Source: Acytostelium subglobosum LB1 (taxonomy: Eukaryota; Evosea; Eumycetozoa; Acytosteliales; Acytosteliaceae). Taken from it: a DNA stretch of 64,000 bases. This document shows, piece after piece, positions 41,876 through 52,204 of this stretch; the first letter of the stretch is position 1, and each line of letters starts with the position of its first letter. Under the pieces are notes generated by a model. It made no database searches. It was not told where the DNA came from and saw only the letters and a program-made list of their open reading frames with translations. The DNA is taken from assembly GCF_000787575.1 (NCBI RefSeq), contig NW_012236525.1:1131686-1195685 (forward strand). Direction: 5' to 3'. A program made the position numbers and the translations under genes.

Positions 41876-43781
41876 TTACATTAGGAAGTTCTGATAGGCC
41901 TGTGTACGCACCGAGTTGACAGTCTGAGTGGATGAGAACTCGATCCACCAATGACGTCGATAGGTTTGATGTTGGCTGACACGCATCGTGCCTGTCACTG
42001 TAGCCGCTGCCGTGGACGATGATGACGAATCATGTGATGAAGTAGATTGTACAATGTTCCTTGGCTGTTCGAATGGGAATATCACCTGTCGCCAATGTGT
42101 ACATCCTGCAGATGGCGCTGTGGACAGCTCCAAAGTGCTCTTGGTCAACTCGAATGGTTGAGGCGACAGACGGCTCAGGTCACCGCCAACTGGTTTCTTG
42201 GCCAGCTGACCCCTATCATCAATGTGGTAGAGTACATGGTCCATCTCCTCGTCGTCCAGACCCTCGAACCAGACTGAGAACCATGTTCCAAAGCCGTGGA
42301 ATGAACCGTTGGGTAATGTGAACTTGAAGTTAAGTACAGTTCTCTGTTGTAGTTGTCAACAAGATAGGGGAGGCAATGGTTAGTTTAATCGAATGATGAT
42401 CGTAACTTACTAAACAACAAACTAGCTATAACTAGCCAGGCTTGCTTGATATACTATTAACCAGCCAGCCAGCCAGCCAGTAGCCACACAATAACTACTT
42501 ACCGACAGCTCCTCTGTCGTTATCGTCGCAAGGTCCAAATATCTGATGATAAATGGTGTATCAAGTACATTCGATGTATGCATATAATGGTCTCTGATTG
42601 ACTTGTTCAATAAATCCTGTTGAGCGAATGGTCTGTGATCAATACCAAGTTGATTGATTGATTGGTTCGTTGAGTGTGAGTGAGTTATCACGTGATTGAT
42701 TGGGATAATTCCAGTAAGTGATTTGATCACTACCAATTGTACACTTACATCAATGGTGACATGTCCAAGCCATAGACATCATGCCAACAATCAATCCTTG
42801 GATGAATGAACTCATCAATTCTGACTGGCGCCACGTATAGACATGCCTTTGATGGGAACAATACTCCATTCTACAAAGGATCAAAGTATTGTCAATAACC
42901 GACATGAATGAATAACCTCATCATGTTGTCCAATATACTTACAGGCTTCAATAGATGATCCCTGGCATAGATTACAGACTCGAGCATTGACTCAAAGATG
43001 AGGAAGGCACCCATCCACTCAGAGACAATGATGTCCACATACTCGGGAAAGGCAATGTGCTCAACTTTACCCTTGTACACGTGTACTTTGTCCTGAAGGT
43101 TATTGCGCTGTACTATTAACTCTGTGTTGTAGGCCATGTCAGAGCCCTCGACAGCATACACTCTCTTTGCACCTGCCATTGCACAGAAGCAAGACAACAA
43201 TCCAGTACCACAGCCCACATCCATGACAACCTTATCCTTGAACAACTCTCTACTCTTCATTATAGCGTGATAATATGCCGCTGTTCTCCTTTTATCAAAC
43301 ACCATCTCATTGTGGATGTTCTGTTGAGTTGAGTTGGAGGTGTCAGGATTGATTGATTGATTGAGTGGACGAATGGATGTGTATTACTTACAACTTTGGA
43401 GTAGGAATTGAAGTACTCTGTGTCCTCGTAGGTGTCTGAGGGCTGATATGGATGATTGAATGCATAGTACTCACGATGTGAGTTCTTCCAGTTCTCTGTC
43501 TTCCAGTCGAAGGACTCATCCTCCAACTCTTGTTCAACTTGTATTCCTTGGAGATTGGATGATGGAATTCTATTGTTGTTGGCAACATTGTTTGTCTTTA
43601 CAACTTGTACTGGTACTGGTATGTGAGTGTTTTCCATTTGATCCAGTCCAGCACCACCAGTGTCCTCATCAGATGACTCGTGAGTTGACAACTCTGCCAT
43701 TGATTGTACCATTGTTGGTAGTACACCATTACTCTTAATATGAGTATTATTACTATTATTTGAATGTTCTGCTGACATCAT
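41876..43781 (-). CDS. Protein arginine N-methyltransferase
   Basis: Exons 43392-43781, 42943-43320, 42749-42870, 42503-42632 and 41876-42343 on the minus strand, 495 residues. After an acidic, Asn-rich N-terminus comes the PRMT core: [27 protein letters not shown] (AdoMet motif I), [10 protein letters not shown], then the double-E loop [14 protein letters not shown] with both Glu. The C-terminal barrel has [12 protein letters not shown] and the THW loop ([14 protein letters not shown]). These features mark a type I-like PRMT of the PRMT1/2/6 group; the usual SEWMGY(F/C)LLYESM reads AFLIFESM. A Ser-rich insert ([12 protein letters not shown]) splits the barrel. The protein probably methylates histone or RNA-binding-protein arginines. 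Confidence 0.88.
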
Positions 43782-44219
43782 GATTGTTTACTTATATTCT
43801 TGATTGTTTGATTGTTTGAATGAATGGATGATTGAAAGAATGAGTTAACTTAAGTAGTTAGTCATGGTTGCATAACATCTGATTGAAACCCCATTCAAAG
43901 AGTGATGGGTTCTAGTGTTGCTTCAGGAAAAAATCTGGCTTGGCTCCCACCCAAGCCATACTTGGCTACTGATCTGTCATCAAAGTTGGCAACTGACAAC
44001 GAATGTATGAATGAATGTATTGACACACATATTAACTGTTTTAATAATATTATTACCATGATAGGACCAACATCATAATGTTGACTTATTAATATTCAAT
44101 TTAGTAATTAACTAGTTACTCGATACGCATTATGATGATGTTCTAATTATATGATTATGTCAATATACAATCAAGGTGAGGTTGAGTTCATTTATTAATT
44201 TAATTTAGTAGTTAACTCT
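43782..44219. other. Intergenic spacer, AT-rich
   Basis: This spacer between the PRMT start and the 14-3-3 stop includes GAAT/TGAA runs and palindromic AATATTATTA stretches. No gene seen. Confidence 0.5.
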
Positions 44220-45229
44220 TTACTCATCATGCGTCTCCTGCTTGTCTATTATATGTTGAAGTAGTAGTAGAAGAGGGTTGTTAGTAAATATGAACGAATG
44301 AATGAACGAAAGAAAGAAAGGGGAAGGTAAAAGAATAAAAGTTATACTACATACCGCTGGTCTGAATGTCAGATGTCCACAGAGTCAGGTTATCACGGAG
44401 CAACTGCATGATCAGAGTGGAGTCCTTGTATGAGTCTTCGGACAGGGTGTCGAGCTCGGCGATAGCATCGTCAAAGGCTTGCTTGGCCAAACCACAGGCA
44501 CGGTCTGGTGAGTTGAGGATTTCGTAGTAGAAGACAGAGAAGTTGAGAGCCAAACCAAGACGGATTGGGTGTGTTGGGGCCAACTCGGTGACGGCGACGT
44601 CGCTGGCGCTCTTGTAGGCGATCAAAGAGTTCTCGGCGCTCTCCTTGCGGACGGCTCCGCTGGCAAACTCGGCGAGGTAACGGAAGTAGTCTCCCTTCAT
44701 CTTGTAGTAGAACACCTTGGACTCGCCAGTGGTGCTGGATGGGATCAGGTTCTTGTCGAGGACGTCGAGGATGTCGTGGCAGATGTCAGAGAGCTCCTTC
44801 TCGACCTTGGTCTTGTATCCCTTGATCTTCTTGACGTTGCTCTCGTTACCCTTGCTCTCCTCCTTCTGCTCGATGGATGAGATAATTCTCCAGGAGGCAC
44901 GACGGGCACCAATGACGTTCTTGAAGGCAACAGACAACAGGTTACGCTCCTCAACGGTCAGCTCAACGTCCAGCTCGGCAACCAGCTTCATTGACTGGAC
45001 CATCTCTGTTTGGTGGCACAAGGGTAAAGAAAGAATGAGAAAGAATTGGAGGAGAACAAATGTTAATCATATGCAACTAGGAGTTTCATGACCAATCGAG
45101 AGAGAGAACTTGAGTTATAACTCCAACTCGAACTCGATTGTCGCGACTATCAATCAATCAATCATTACCTTCGTATCTCTCGGCTTGCTCAGCGAGCTTG
45201 GCCATGTAAACGTTATCCTCTCTTGACAT
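44220..45229 (-). CDS. fttB: 14-3-3 protein
   Basis: Exons 45169-45229, 44355-45005 and 44220-44245 on the minus strand, 245 residues, the normal family length. Sequence is highly conserved: [14 protein letters not shown] across the first intron, [35 protein letters not shown] (Arg-Tyr of the phosphopeptide pocket), [17 protein letters not shown] and [13 protein letters not shown]. The last 26-bp exon gives the acidic tail (DKQETHDE). 14-3-3 dimers bind phosphoserine/threonine motifs in many signalling and cytoskeletal partners. High GC and strong codon bias indicate high expression. Confidence 0.96.
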
Positions 45230-45724
45230 TGCTGTGTTTGTTGATGTATGTATGTATGAAATTGATTGATTGTTGTAGTTGTTGTAATAAAAGTTTGAAG
45301 TGATGTGACACAAAAGATAATGAACAGGGTTAGTGAGTGAGTGGAGTTGGTGGAGGTGAGGTGAGTGAAGCAACTTGGCTGTGTGAAGATAGGTATTGGT
45401 ATTATGAGTGAGTGTGTGTGAGTGATAGAGATGTTCTCATCAAAAAACCCTTATCAACAATTATAATTAATTTTTGTTGTTGAACTCACCCATTAAATAA
45501 TTCAATTTTAAATTATATTTATTTTCACATATCATGGGTGTGTTTGTTTGACTTCTGATCCATCCCTTCCACCCCCTACATTCATTCTATCTGTCTTTCT
45601 GTCGTGCGACCTGAAGTGTGTGTATCGGGGATCGGTCATTCGCCTAACAGTTGTAAATCTCTCCAACTGTGTTGTTATTAATAATATTAATTGAGATGTG
45701 AAACAATGTTTACTAACTAACTAA
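45230..45724. other. Promoter region of the 14-3-3 gene
   Basis: This 495-bp spacer is between two minus-strand genes. It contains pyrimidine-rich and (TGAG)n/(GTGT) stretches and an AT-rich block near 45460-45530. No gene seen. Confidence 0.5.
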
Positions 45725-46692
45725 CTAACTACGAAAGGCAGGCGAGTCTAGACTTTGGTACTTGTTGTTTGTGTTTCCAGTGACCTTGCATTTGACGTAG
45801 ACTGCACCTTCACCGACGAGTCCAAAGAATTTACACCAGACTTGACGATTTGGTATTACATCAAGTCCACGCTCACCAATGTACAACAATACTATCACTC
45901 CTCCAATGAAGTAGGCTCCTGTTAATGATCCAACTCTGAAAGATTGGACAAGTATTCATGTTAATCAGCTGATTCTGGAATCAAACAGGAAGTCAGCAAT
46001 GTTCGATACTTACACAATGAGGAAGATGTCTCCGCCAGATAATTTACCCGAACGACAAAACATATGCGAGCCAACTTGAAGCTAACATTGGATTGATAAG
46101 GTGAGTGGTCATTGTCGTCATCGTCGAAGTTAATGGTTCACTTACATAATATGTACAGTCGTCGGCAGCATAGGCTGACACCAAAACACCTGGTGACTGT
46201 TTGTCACAGACAAATGTCACGTAAGAACTGGTTGTAGTGTCCACTCCATTGTTACATGTTGATCCTTTAGAGTAGAGCAATGTAAGTTCTGAATAGAATG
46301 TAATGGAAGCAAATAGTTAGACCTCAGATCAATCTTGTCTTTTTTATAATATAATTATAATTACCTCCAAGTTGTTTGATTGGTTCACTGACATCTTGGA
46401 TGAAACCTAATGCCTTTTGCATCTTTAGTTTGATCGATACCTCACAGATTGATGTTTCAGCGGTTAGTGCTCCACATGGTTGTTGATCATTGAACATTGT
46501 ACATGGAGTGAAGTAATATGATCCATTATCATTCTTGTATGTCATTATTGCTGGCAATGTTGAAAGATCATAATGATTTCCATCATTCGATGTAAATGAA
46601 CATGGATATGATGATCCATTAATACTTCCAAAGAACAACAACAATAGTAATATAAATATTATTGTTTTTGAAACAAGAAATAAGTTATTCAT
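45725..46692 (-). CDS. Atg27/mannose-6-phosphate-receptor-homology type I membrane protein
   Basis: Exons 46365-46692, 46146-46288, 46014-46081 and 45725-45935 on the minus strand, 249 residues. A signal peptide (TIIFILLLLLFFGSING) leads into a luminal MRH-type domain with evenly spaced Cys (SYPCSFTS, YFTPCTMFNDQQPCGAL, SICEVS, SKGSTCNNG, TFVCDKQS, DDCTYYLQVGSHMFC). One membrane segment follows (GSLTGAYFIGGVIVLLYIG) and then a cytosolic tail. The plan is that of Atg27 and small M6P-receptor-like sorting receptors that cycle between Golgi and endosomes. The tail contains YQSL, a YXXphi sorting signal; yeast Atg27 also ends in such a motif. Luminal ligand unknown. Confidence 0.8.
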
Positions 46693-47491
46693 TGTTGTTA
46701 ATTATAAGGTTGAAGATGAATAAGGGCTGGTCGGTATCAGTATGATGTTCAAATAGTACCCTTCTTCAACATTCACCCGCCCACACAACTAGTCTAGTGT
46801 GTTTCCAGTTAAGCTGGAAACACTAACATTTGATCACAATCTGTGTGAGGAGAGTAGTGTGTTGATCAAGATAGTGTGTTTATTGAACCTGGGCAAGGCC
46901 AGGTATAACAAATTTAAGTGTGACTGGTCCTTTATTAGTATGAATACATTTCACTCACTCACTCACTCGTTGTCATTGTTGATTCCTGCGACACATCTAG
47001 TAGGCTCATGTTTGCCAGAGTGTAGTCATCGATGTTCTTGTTAACTTTTGTAACAATAACTCTATGTTAATGTAAAAACTAGAATTGGAATGTACATAAC
47101 TAACTTCAAATTCCGATAGTTAAAGGGAGACCAACCAATGCACAAATGGAGTCACTGTTATACTTTATCATAATCCTTCTCCAACCTTATCTAGATTTGC
47201 TTCATTACCTTGATATGCAAATACAATGACAAGATCTGACAGTGTAACGATGACAGTAAGATTCAATGGTAGTGCATTGAAAGACTCTATGTATTGAACG
47301 TATTCCATCAATTCAAGGGGTCAAGATTGAATGAAGTAGTCAATTGGTTGTCTTTCTTCAATTGGCTGAACTTTGGACATCATCAAAGTATCACATCCAA
47401 CCAGTTATAATTTTGATGCCAATCATCACAATAAACATTGTTATCAATCGTCAGCCCTTGGTGTGACTGGTCCTTTATTGGAATGGTATAT
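46693..47491. other. Spacer with degenerate relics of a 3' gene end
   Basis: About 800 bp without a gene. The piece 46910-47050 is a degenerate second copy of the sequence at 47458-47660; see the separate entry. The stretch 47050-47450 shows nothing recognisable. Confidence 0.5.
46910..47050 (-). pseudogene. Relic copy of an ankyrin-family 3' gene end
   Basis: On the minus strand this reads CATCGATGACTACACTCTGG, then a CTACTAGATG-like piece and CGCAGGAATCAA, and then AATAAAGGACCAGTCACAC. The same order, with insertions, occurs at 47458-47660 (CATCGATACTACACTCTGGC, AATAAAGGACCAGTCACAC). It looks like a decayed duplicate of a gene end including its poly(A) signal. Confidence 0.65.
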
Positions 47492-47771
47492 ACATAGTTG
47501 GTGATGAGCACTATCTATCAATCACTCAGTTTGATCGTTGTCGTTCTTGATTCCTGCGATAAATACTCTCTTGGTCCTCATCTAGTAAACCCATGTCATG
47601 TGCCAGAGTGTAGTATCGATGCTCTTGTGGACGTTTGTTACTACCACTTTGTTCATGTTGTAGTAGGTATTGGAATACATCACGACTTGCTTCAAAGGCT
47701 GATGAAGTGAGCCAGTACTTGGTCGACAACCTGTTGATTGCAATTTGTAAAGTAGAAATGGAATACATCAA
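47458..47771 (-). pseudogene. Coding-like 3' tail downstream of the ankyrin gene
   Basis: Two minus-strand frames carry signal here. One continues the ankyrin gene after a frame change near 47830 (YILNDGNKLKDLMRYAVTRK, then FDVFHFYFTNCNQQVVDQVL) and stops at 47692. Another is open from 47771 to 47526 (SSAFEASRDVFQYLLQHEQS, HRYYTLAHDMGLLDEDQES). The second is followed by AATAAAG and has a decayed duplicate at 46910-47050, so it may be the ancestral C-terminus of the family. The region is probably a degenerate or mis-sequenced gene end. Confidence 0.45.
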
Positions 47772-47821
47772 AGTCCTTCCTGGTCACTGCGTAGCGCATC
47801 AAGTCCTTCAGCTTGTTGCCA

Positions 47822-49510
47822 TCATTCAAAATATACCATCTCCATAAAGATATCAGTTAGGTTGACATTGATGAATTGGAGCATTGATACATTGTCACAA
47901 GTATCCAATAATGTTGAACAATCAAACTTGTCACCCAGTGTCGTGAATGGTTGCTTGAGGTGTCCATACAAAATGCGTAGTGCATCCAAGTTGTCATACT
48001 TGATGGTGAGAAGTATGGAGTGCTCCACATTGATCTCTGGTCTCTGCGCCACTAGGAACTGAACAAGATCAATGTGTCCATTTATGATGGCACCTTCCAT
48101 TGCGCTCATTGTACATCCTTCACTTCGACTGTCATGAAGGAACTGAACAATATCAATACATCCACGGAATGATGCGATGTTCATGGACTCTGGATCACAT
48201 CTGCACTTGGCATTGTGCATAGCCTTGACTGTGTCCAGTGAGCCATATCGACAAGCCAGCTGGAAGTCTAATGATGAGCCAATAGAGAGACACTTGCGTT
48301 GCATAAGATAATCAAACAGGTCACTGTTCTGAAGGATTGCCTTGGAGAGTGGCACTACAATACCACCGACTCGCTCATTCATTAGATGACGAACGAGATC
48401 TACATTGCCACTGTTGATTGCCAACTGCAACTCCTTCTCGCCCATATCGCTGAAGAGGTTCTTGATAAAGAAATACTTGACTATATCCAAATGACCGTGC
48501 TCCAGTGCCATGCTCATCAGTGCTCCACGTGGCTTGCCCTGTCCAAGTGGCTTGATCCTGCCACACTCGCACAAGTACTTGACTGCCTCCAAGTTGCCCG
48601 CCTTGATGTATGAGTGCAGCACCTTCTCCATGTCAAACTGGATGACAAGGCCATTGCCAAGGTTGCATCGCTTCTCAACGATATAACGTAGTAGTTCAAA
48701 GTTGTTGGTCAGTGGTACATTGAATGATTGAACAGTGGCCTGTGGATGTGGCTGTTGGTATGTGCCGGTGGTGTGGCGCAAAAGATACTTGAGCATCTCT
48801 ACATTTCCACATTGAATGGCATCCAGTACCAAGCTTCGTGGCATTGGGAATCCATTAAATTTTAGGAACGTGGCAGCCTCGAGTGATTTGATTCGTCGCG
48901 GTGCCTCCAGAGGGAAGAACAAGTTGTATCGCTTGAACAGAAAGTGCGCAGTGTCCATCGCATCATGGGCCAGCGCCACAGACAGTGCACGTTTGCTTCT
49001 GTAGTTGGCATCAACAAAGAGGTAGCGAACAATTCCAAAGTTTGGCTTGCTACACGCCAGACACCAATCGATCACTCCACTCCCATTGAAGCTCATTGAT
49101 AGGTGTATTTGACGCTCGAGTATCAATTGGTGCATCTCTTTGAATGACCGTAGATCAGGCGCTGCCTGACAGAATGAACGGAAGACTCCAAACAGACTAT
49201 AGGGATGTGTTTGAGCGCGTAGCCTTGAGATCAACAGACGGAAACTACGTGTTTGGATCAGAGTGTCAACAGTCAATGACTCATCCTCCGAGTTCATTCT
49301 ATTGACATGATCAAACAGTAATCTATTCAATACTGCATTGGACAATATATGTTTGATCAACTCTGTCTTTCTCTTGGAGGTGACATTGGTAGCAGCTGCT
49401 AGGTTGTTGTTGTTTGATCGATCATTCTTTATGAACTTGGATATAAATATAGGTGGTTGGTTTGTAGTAGTTGTAGTAGCTGTAGTAGTTGTAGTAGTTG
49501 TAGTAGTCAT
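47822..49510 (-). CDS. Ankyrin-repeat protein of dictyostelid type
   Basis: Single open frame of 562 residues. The Thr-rich start (MTTTTTTTTTATTTTTNQPP) is followed by an N-terminal helical part and then ten or more degenerate ankyrin units (GNVEMLKYLLRHTTG, GNLEAVKYLCECGRIKP, GHLDIVKYFFIKN, GNVDLVRHLMNERV, GCIDIVQFLHDSRS, GHIDLVQFLVAQRP). Large families of this kind occur in dictyostelids; function unknown. The frame ends at 47822 after DIFMEMVYFE, but coding-like sequence goes on in another frame, so the true C-terminus may be longer by about 45 residues and interrupted by a one-base change. Confidence 0.78.
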   Translation of the reverse strand: MTTTTTTTTTATTTTTNQPPIFISKFIKNDRSNNNNLAAATNVTSKRKTELIKHILSNAVLNRLLFDHVNRMNSEDESLTVDTLIQTRSFRLLISRLRAQTHPYSLFGVFRSFCQAAPDLRSFKEMHQLILERQIHLSMSFNGSGVIDWCLACSKPNFGIVRYLFVDANYRSKRALSVALAHDAMDTAHFLFKRYNLFFPLEAPRRIKSLEAATFLKFNGFPMPRSLVLDAIQCGNVEMLKYLLRHTTGTYQQPHPQATVQSFNVPLTNNFELLRYIVEKRCNLGNGLVIQFDMEKVLHSYIKAGNLEAVKYLCECGRIKPLGQGKPRGALMSMALEHGHLDIVKYFFIKNLFSDMGEKELQLAINSGNVDLVRHLMNERVGGIVVPLSKAILQNSDLFDYLMQRKCLSIGSSLDFQLACRYGSLDTVKAMHNAKCRCDPESMNIASFRGCIDIVQFLHDSRSEGCTMSAMEGAIINGHIDLVQFLVAQRPEINVEHSILLTIKYDNLDALRILYGHLKQPFTTLGDKFDCSTLLDTCDNVSMLQFINVNLTDIFMEMVYFE

Positions 49511-50605
49511 AATAATTATAATGTGATGACATCATCATCAATTGATTAATTTGGGAATATGATCAATTCGATTCAATTCCCAGGCTCAATCATTTGGCGA
49601 GCTGGACACCCGATTTAAACCATGGTGTTATTTTTAGTTCACAGAATTGTGGAATGATCAAAAAGATGTACAGGTCTAGTTTGTGTACATGTCTCTCTTG
49701 TGAATGAAAGATTGAACAATAATAATAACTAATATCGATACAGATAATATTTGTTTCCTCAACATACATATAATTATAAACCACTGGTCAAGCCTGGGAA
49801 ATGAACTGAATGTTGGTTGGTCATAATGATGATGTTTTGTTGTGGTTCCAAGACATGATTGACGCTGCTGCCAACATCAACAATTTGCTTCAAATAATTT
49901 ATTGATTGTCAATCATAGTTGGCAACTTGCATTGAAGTTGTCATCGTAAATACATCGAGTGTATGGAATGCCCGACTCTGCTTTAACCTGGCCTACAAAT
50001 GGGCATAATGACTGAACAAGGAAGGGCAGTTGGCACCCTCTCTAAACGGGGTCAAAAGATACCACCTATCGTTGTTGAAGGTGGTGAGATCACTCAGTTC
50101 ATCGATCTGAAGTCCCAAGACACGCCATCAAACCACCACTTTGTTTACAATGTGTGGTGGAAATTTAATTACAAAAATAATAATCATTTATCATCTTTGC
50201 AGGCAGTAACCAACCCCACCCGAAACAATATCTTATTCACACACTCACAAACACACTTCTAAAGGTCTGTGAAGGACTCTTATGATAATTATTTATGGAG
50301 CTTTTAGAAAAGCCCGTTACATGATTGTGTTATCCACACCACACCAAGATAGGAAGGTGGAAGTGAAGTTGACACCAAAAACTGATAATAAATTATAATT
50401 TTAATTAAAGTCAAGTCTATGACATGATTGAATGAATGAATGAATGATTGAGAGGAAGGGCATAATGTATGATGATCTTTATAAACTCAATGTTTTACCG
50501 TGTCGATACATCATCATTCCAACAACAACAAACATCTAAATCAGATATTACCTCTATCTCTTTACCTCTACCTTTCTTTACCTACCAACAAATATACAAT
50601 TAAAG
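49511..50605. other. Divergent spacer between ankyrin and annexin genes
   Basis: This spacer of about 1.1 kb has no supported gene. A plus-strand open stretch at 49999-50262 has an odd composition and runs into CACTCACAAACACAC repeats. GAATGAAT runs lie near 50430. The last 80 bp (CTCTATCTCTTTACCTCTAC and CTACC/CAACA) are pyrimidine-rich, as expected for the leader of a strongly expressed gene. Confidence 0.5.
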
Positions 50606-51589
50606 ATGGCCGCCGCTGTTCAATACCCAGCCCAAACTGCTGTTCCATTCGCCTACGTCCACCCAGGCGCTTGCCACGCCGACGCCAAGGCTGACGCCGA
50701 GCACCTCAGAAAGGCCATGAAGGGAATGGGCACTGATGAGAAGGTTCTGATTTCGATCCTTGGAAACCGTAACTGGGAGGAGCGTGCCGCTATCATCAAG
50801 GCCTACTCTGTTCACGTTGGCCGTGACCTCATCAAGGACATCAAGTCTGAGACCTCGGGCAACTTTGAGAAGATCTGTGTGGCCCTCTTGACCGACCCAG
50901 CCGTCTACGACGCTGAGAACCTGTTTGGCGCCATGAAGGGAATCGGCACCAACGAGAACACCATCACCGAGATCCTCGTCACCAGATGCAACGCCCAGAA
51001 GCACCTGATCAGCAACATCTTCAACTCGGAGCACCACAAGACCCTCAAGCACTGGATCCAGTCAGAGGTCTCTGGTGACTACAAGAACTTCTGTGAGCAC
51101 CTCTTGGAGGGCCGTGACGAGTCGATGATCGTCGACGCTGCCATGGCCACCAAGGATGCCGACGCACTCTACCACGCCGGCGAGGGCAAGATCGGCACTG
51201 ACGAGAAGACCTTCATCCACATCATGACCCGTCGCAACTTCCTCCAGATCCGCGAGATTGCCCGTGTCTACCCAACCATGCACAAGCACCACTCCTTGGA
51301 GAAGGCCATCGAGAGCGAGTTCTCTGGCGACGTCAAGAACGGTCTCCTCGCCATTCTGCACTTTGCCAACGACTCATTCGGCTACTTTGCCGAGGTTCTG
51401 CACAAGTCGATGGAGGGTGCCGGCACCAACGACAACAAGTTGATCCGTAACGTCCTCTATTGCATGCCATTCATCCAGCACGTCAAGCAGATCTACTTGA
51501 CCAAGTACGGCAAGACCCTGCACTATGCCATCTCCAACGATTGCTCAGGCGACTACAAGAAGTTGCTTTTGGAGATCGTCAAGCCATAA
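50606..51589 (+). CDS. nxnB: Annexin with short N-terminus
   Basis: Single exon, 327 residues: about 27 N-terminal residues, then four annexin repeats. The type II calcium sites (GxGT ... D/E) are present in all four: KGMGTDEK, KGIGTNEN, GKIGTDEK and EGAGTNDN. The fold's conserved GRDLIKDIKSE, REIARVYP and CSGDYKKLLLEIV stretches are intact. Annexins bind acidic phospholipids in a calcium-dependent way and act in membrane traffic and repair. Strong codon bias and GC content suggest high expression. The start MAAAVQYPAQTAVPF is the first ATG. The second annexin follows in the same direction 615 bp downstream. Confidence 0.95.
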   Translation: MAAAVQYPAQTAVPFAYVHPGACHADAKADAEHLRKAMKGMGTDEKVLISILGNRNWEERAAIIKAYSVHVGRDLIKDIKSETSGNFEKICVALLTDPAVYDAENLFGAMKGIGTNENTITEILVTRCNAQKHLISNIFNSEHHKTLKHWIQSEVSGDYKNFCEHLLEGRDESMIVDAAMATKDADALYHAGEGKIGTDEKTFIHIMTRRNFLQIREIARVYPTMHKHHSLEKAIESEFSGDVKNGLLAILHFANDSFGYFAEVLHKSMEGAGTNDNKLIRNVLYCMPFIQHVKQIYLTKYGKTLHYAISNDCSGDYKKLLLEIVKP

Positions 51590-52204
51590 ATGTTGTTATT
51601 TCAACAACATCACCCATTGGCCATCATCACCATGAATCATCATCCATTCATTGTTTGTCCATAGATAACAACAATAAACTCACTTTATTGCACTCTGTAT
51701 AACATAAATCTTCATCCGGAATCCTCCCTGTCTTTTGATTTCTTTTCAAGTATTAATGAAAGTCTAATTGTAAGATTCACTGCCGAGTAAGTGGATGTGG
51801 ATGGAATGATCCCTTCATATCTATGTATAAGTTGGGTAGTTGGGTTATTCACGTGAATAACTGGAAAGAGTCAGTGAGTGAACAAAGAGAGAATAGTCGT
51901 CCTCAGACTTTGTGAATCAAAACACCCCAGTGTGTAACCTTCCCCATCCCCTCAAATTCACACACAGATGTTTGAGAATACCTCAAGTTCATCTCATCGC
52001 GATTGGCGATGTGTCAAACACCAAAGTGACATCTGCAAGGAGATTTATTCATAGTTTCGCAAACATATATTAATTGTATAATTAATATCTATCTATCTAT
52101 ATATATATATATATTATCTGTACTCTTACTAGTTGAAGCAATAACAACAACAACAACAACATTCACATTTGAAACAGTAGTAATAATAATAATCAATACA
52201 AACA
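51590..52204. other. Spacer between the two annexin genes
   Basis: This 615-bp spacer includes AATAAA-type signals near 51670, a TA repeat at 52097-52113 and a CAA-rich leader before the second ATG. No gene seen. Confidence 0.5.

Noticed and set aside
49999-50262. Plus-strand open frame of 87 codons before the annexin gene
   Set aside because: Its ending lies in CACAC repeat sequence and its composition does not resemble neighbouring genes.
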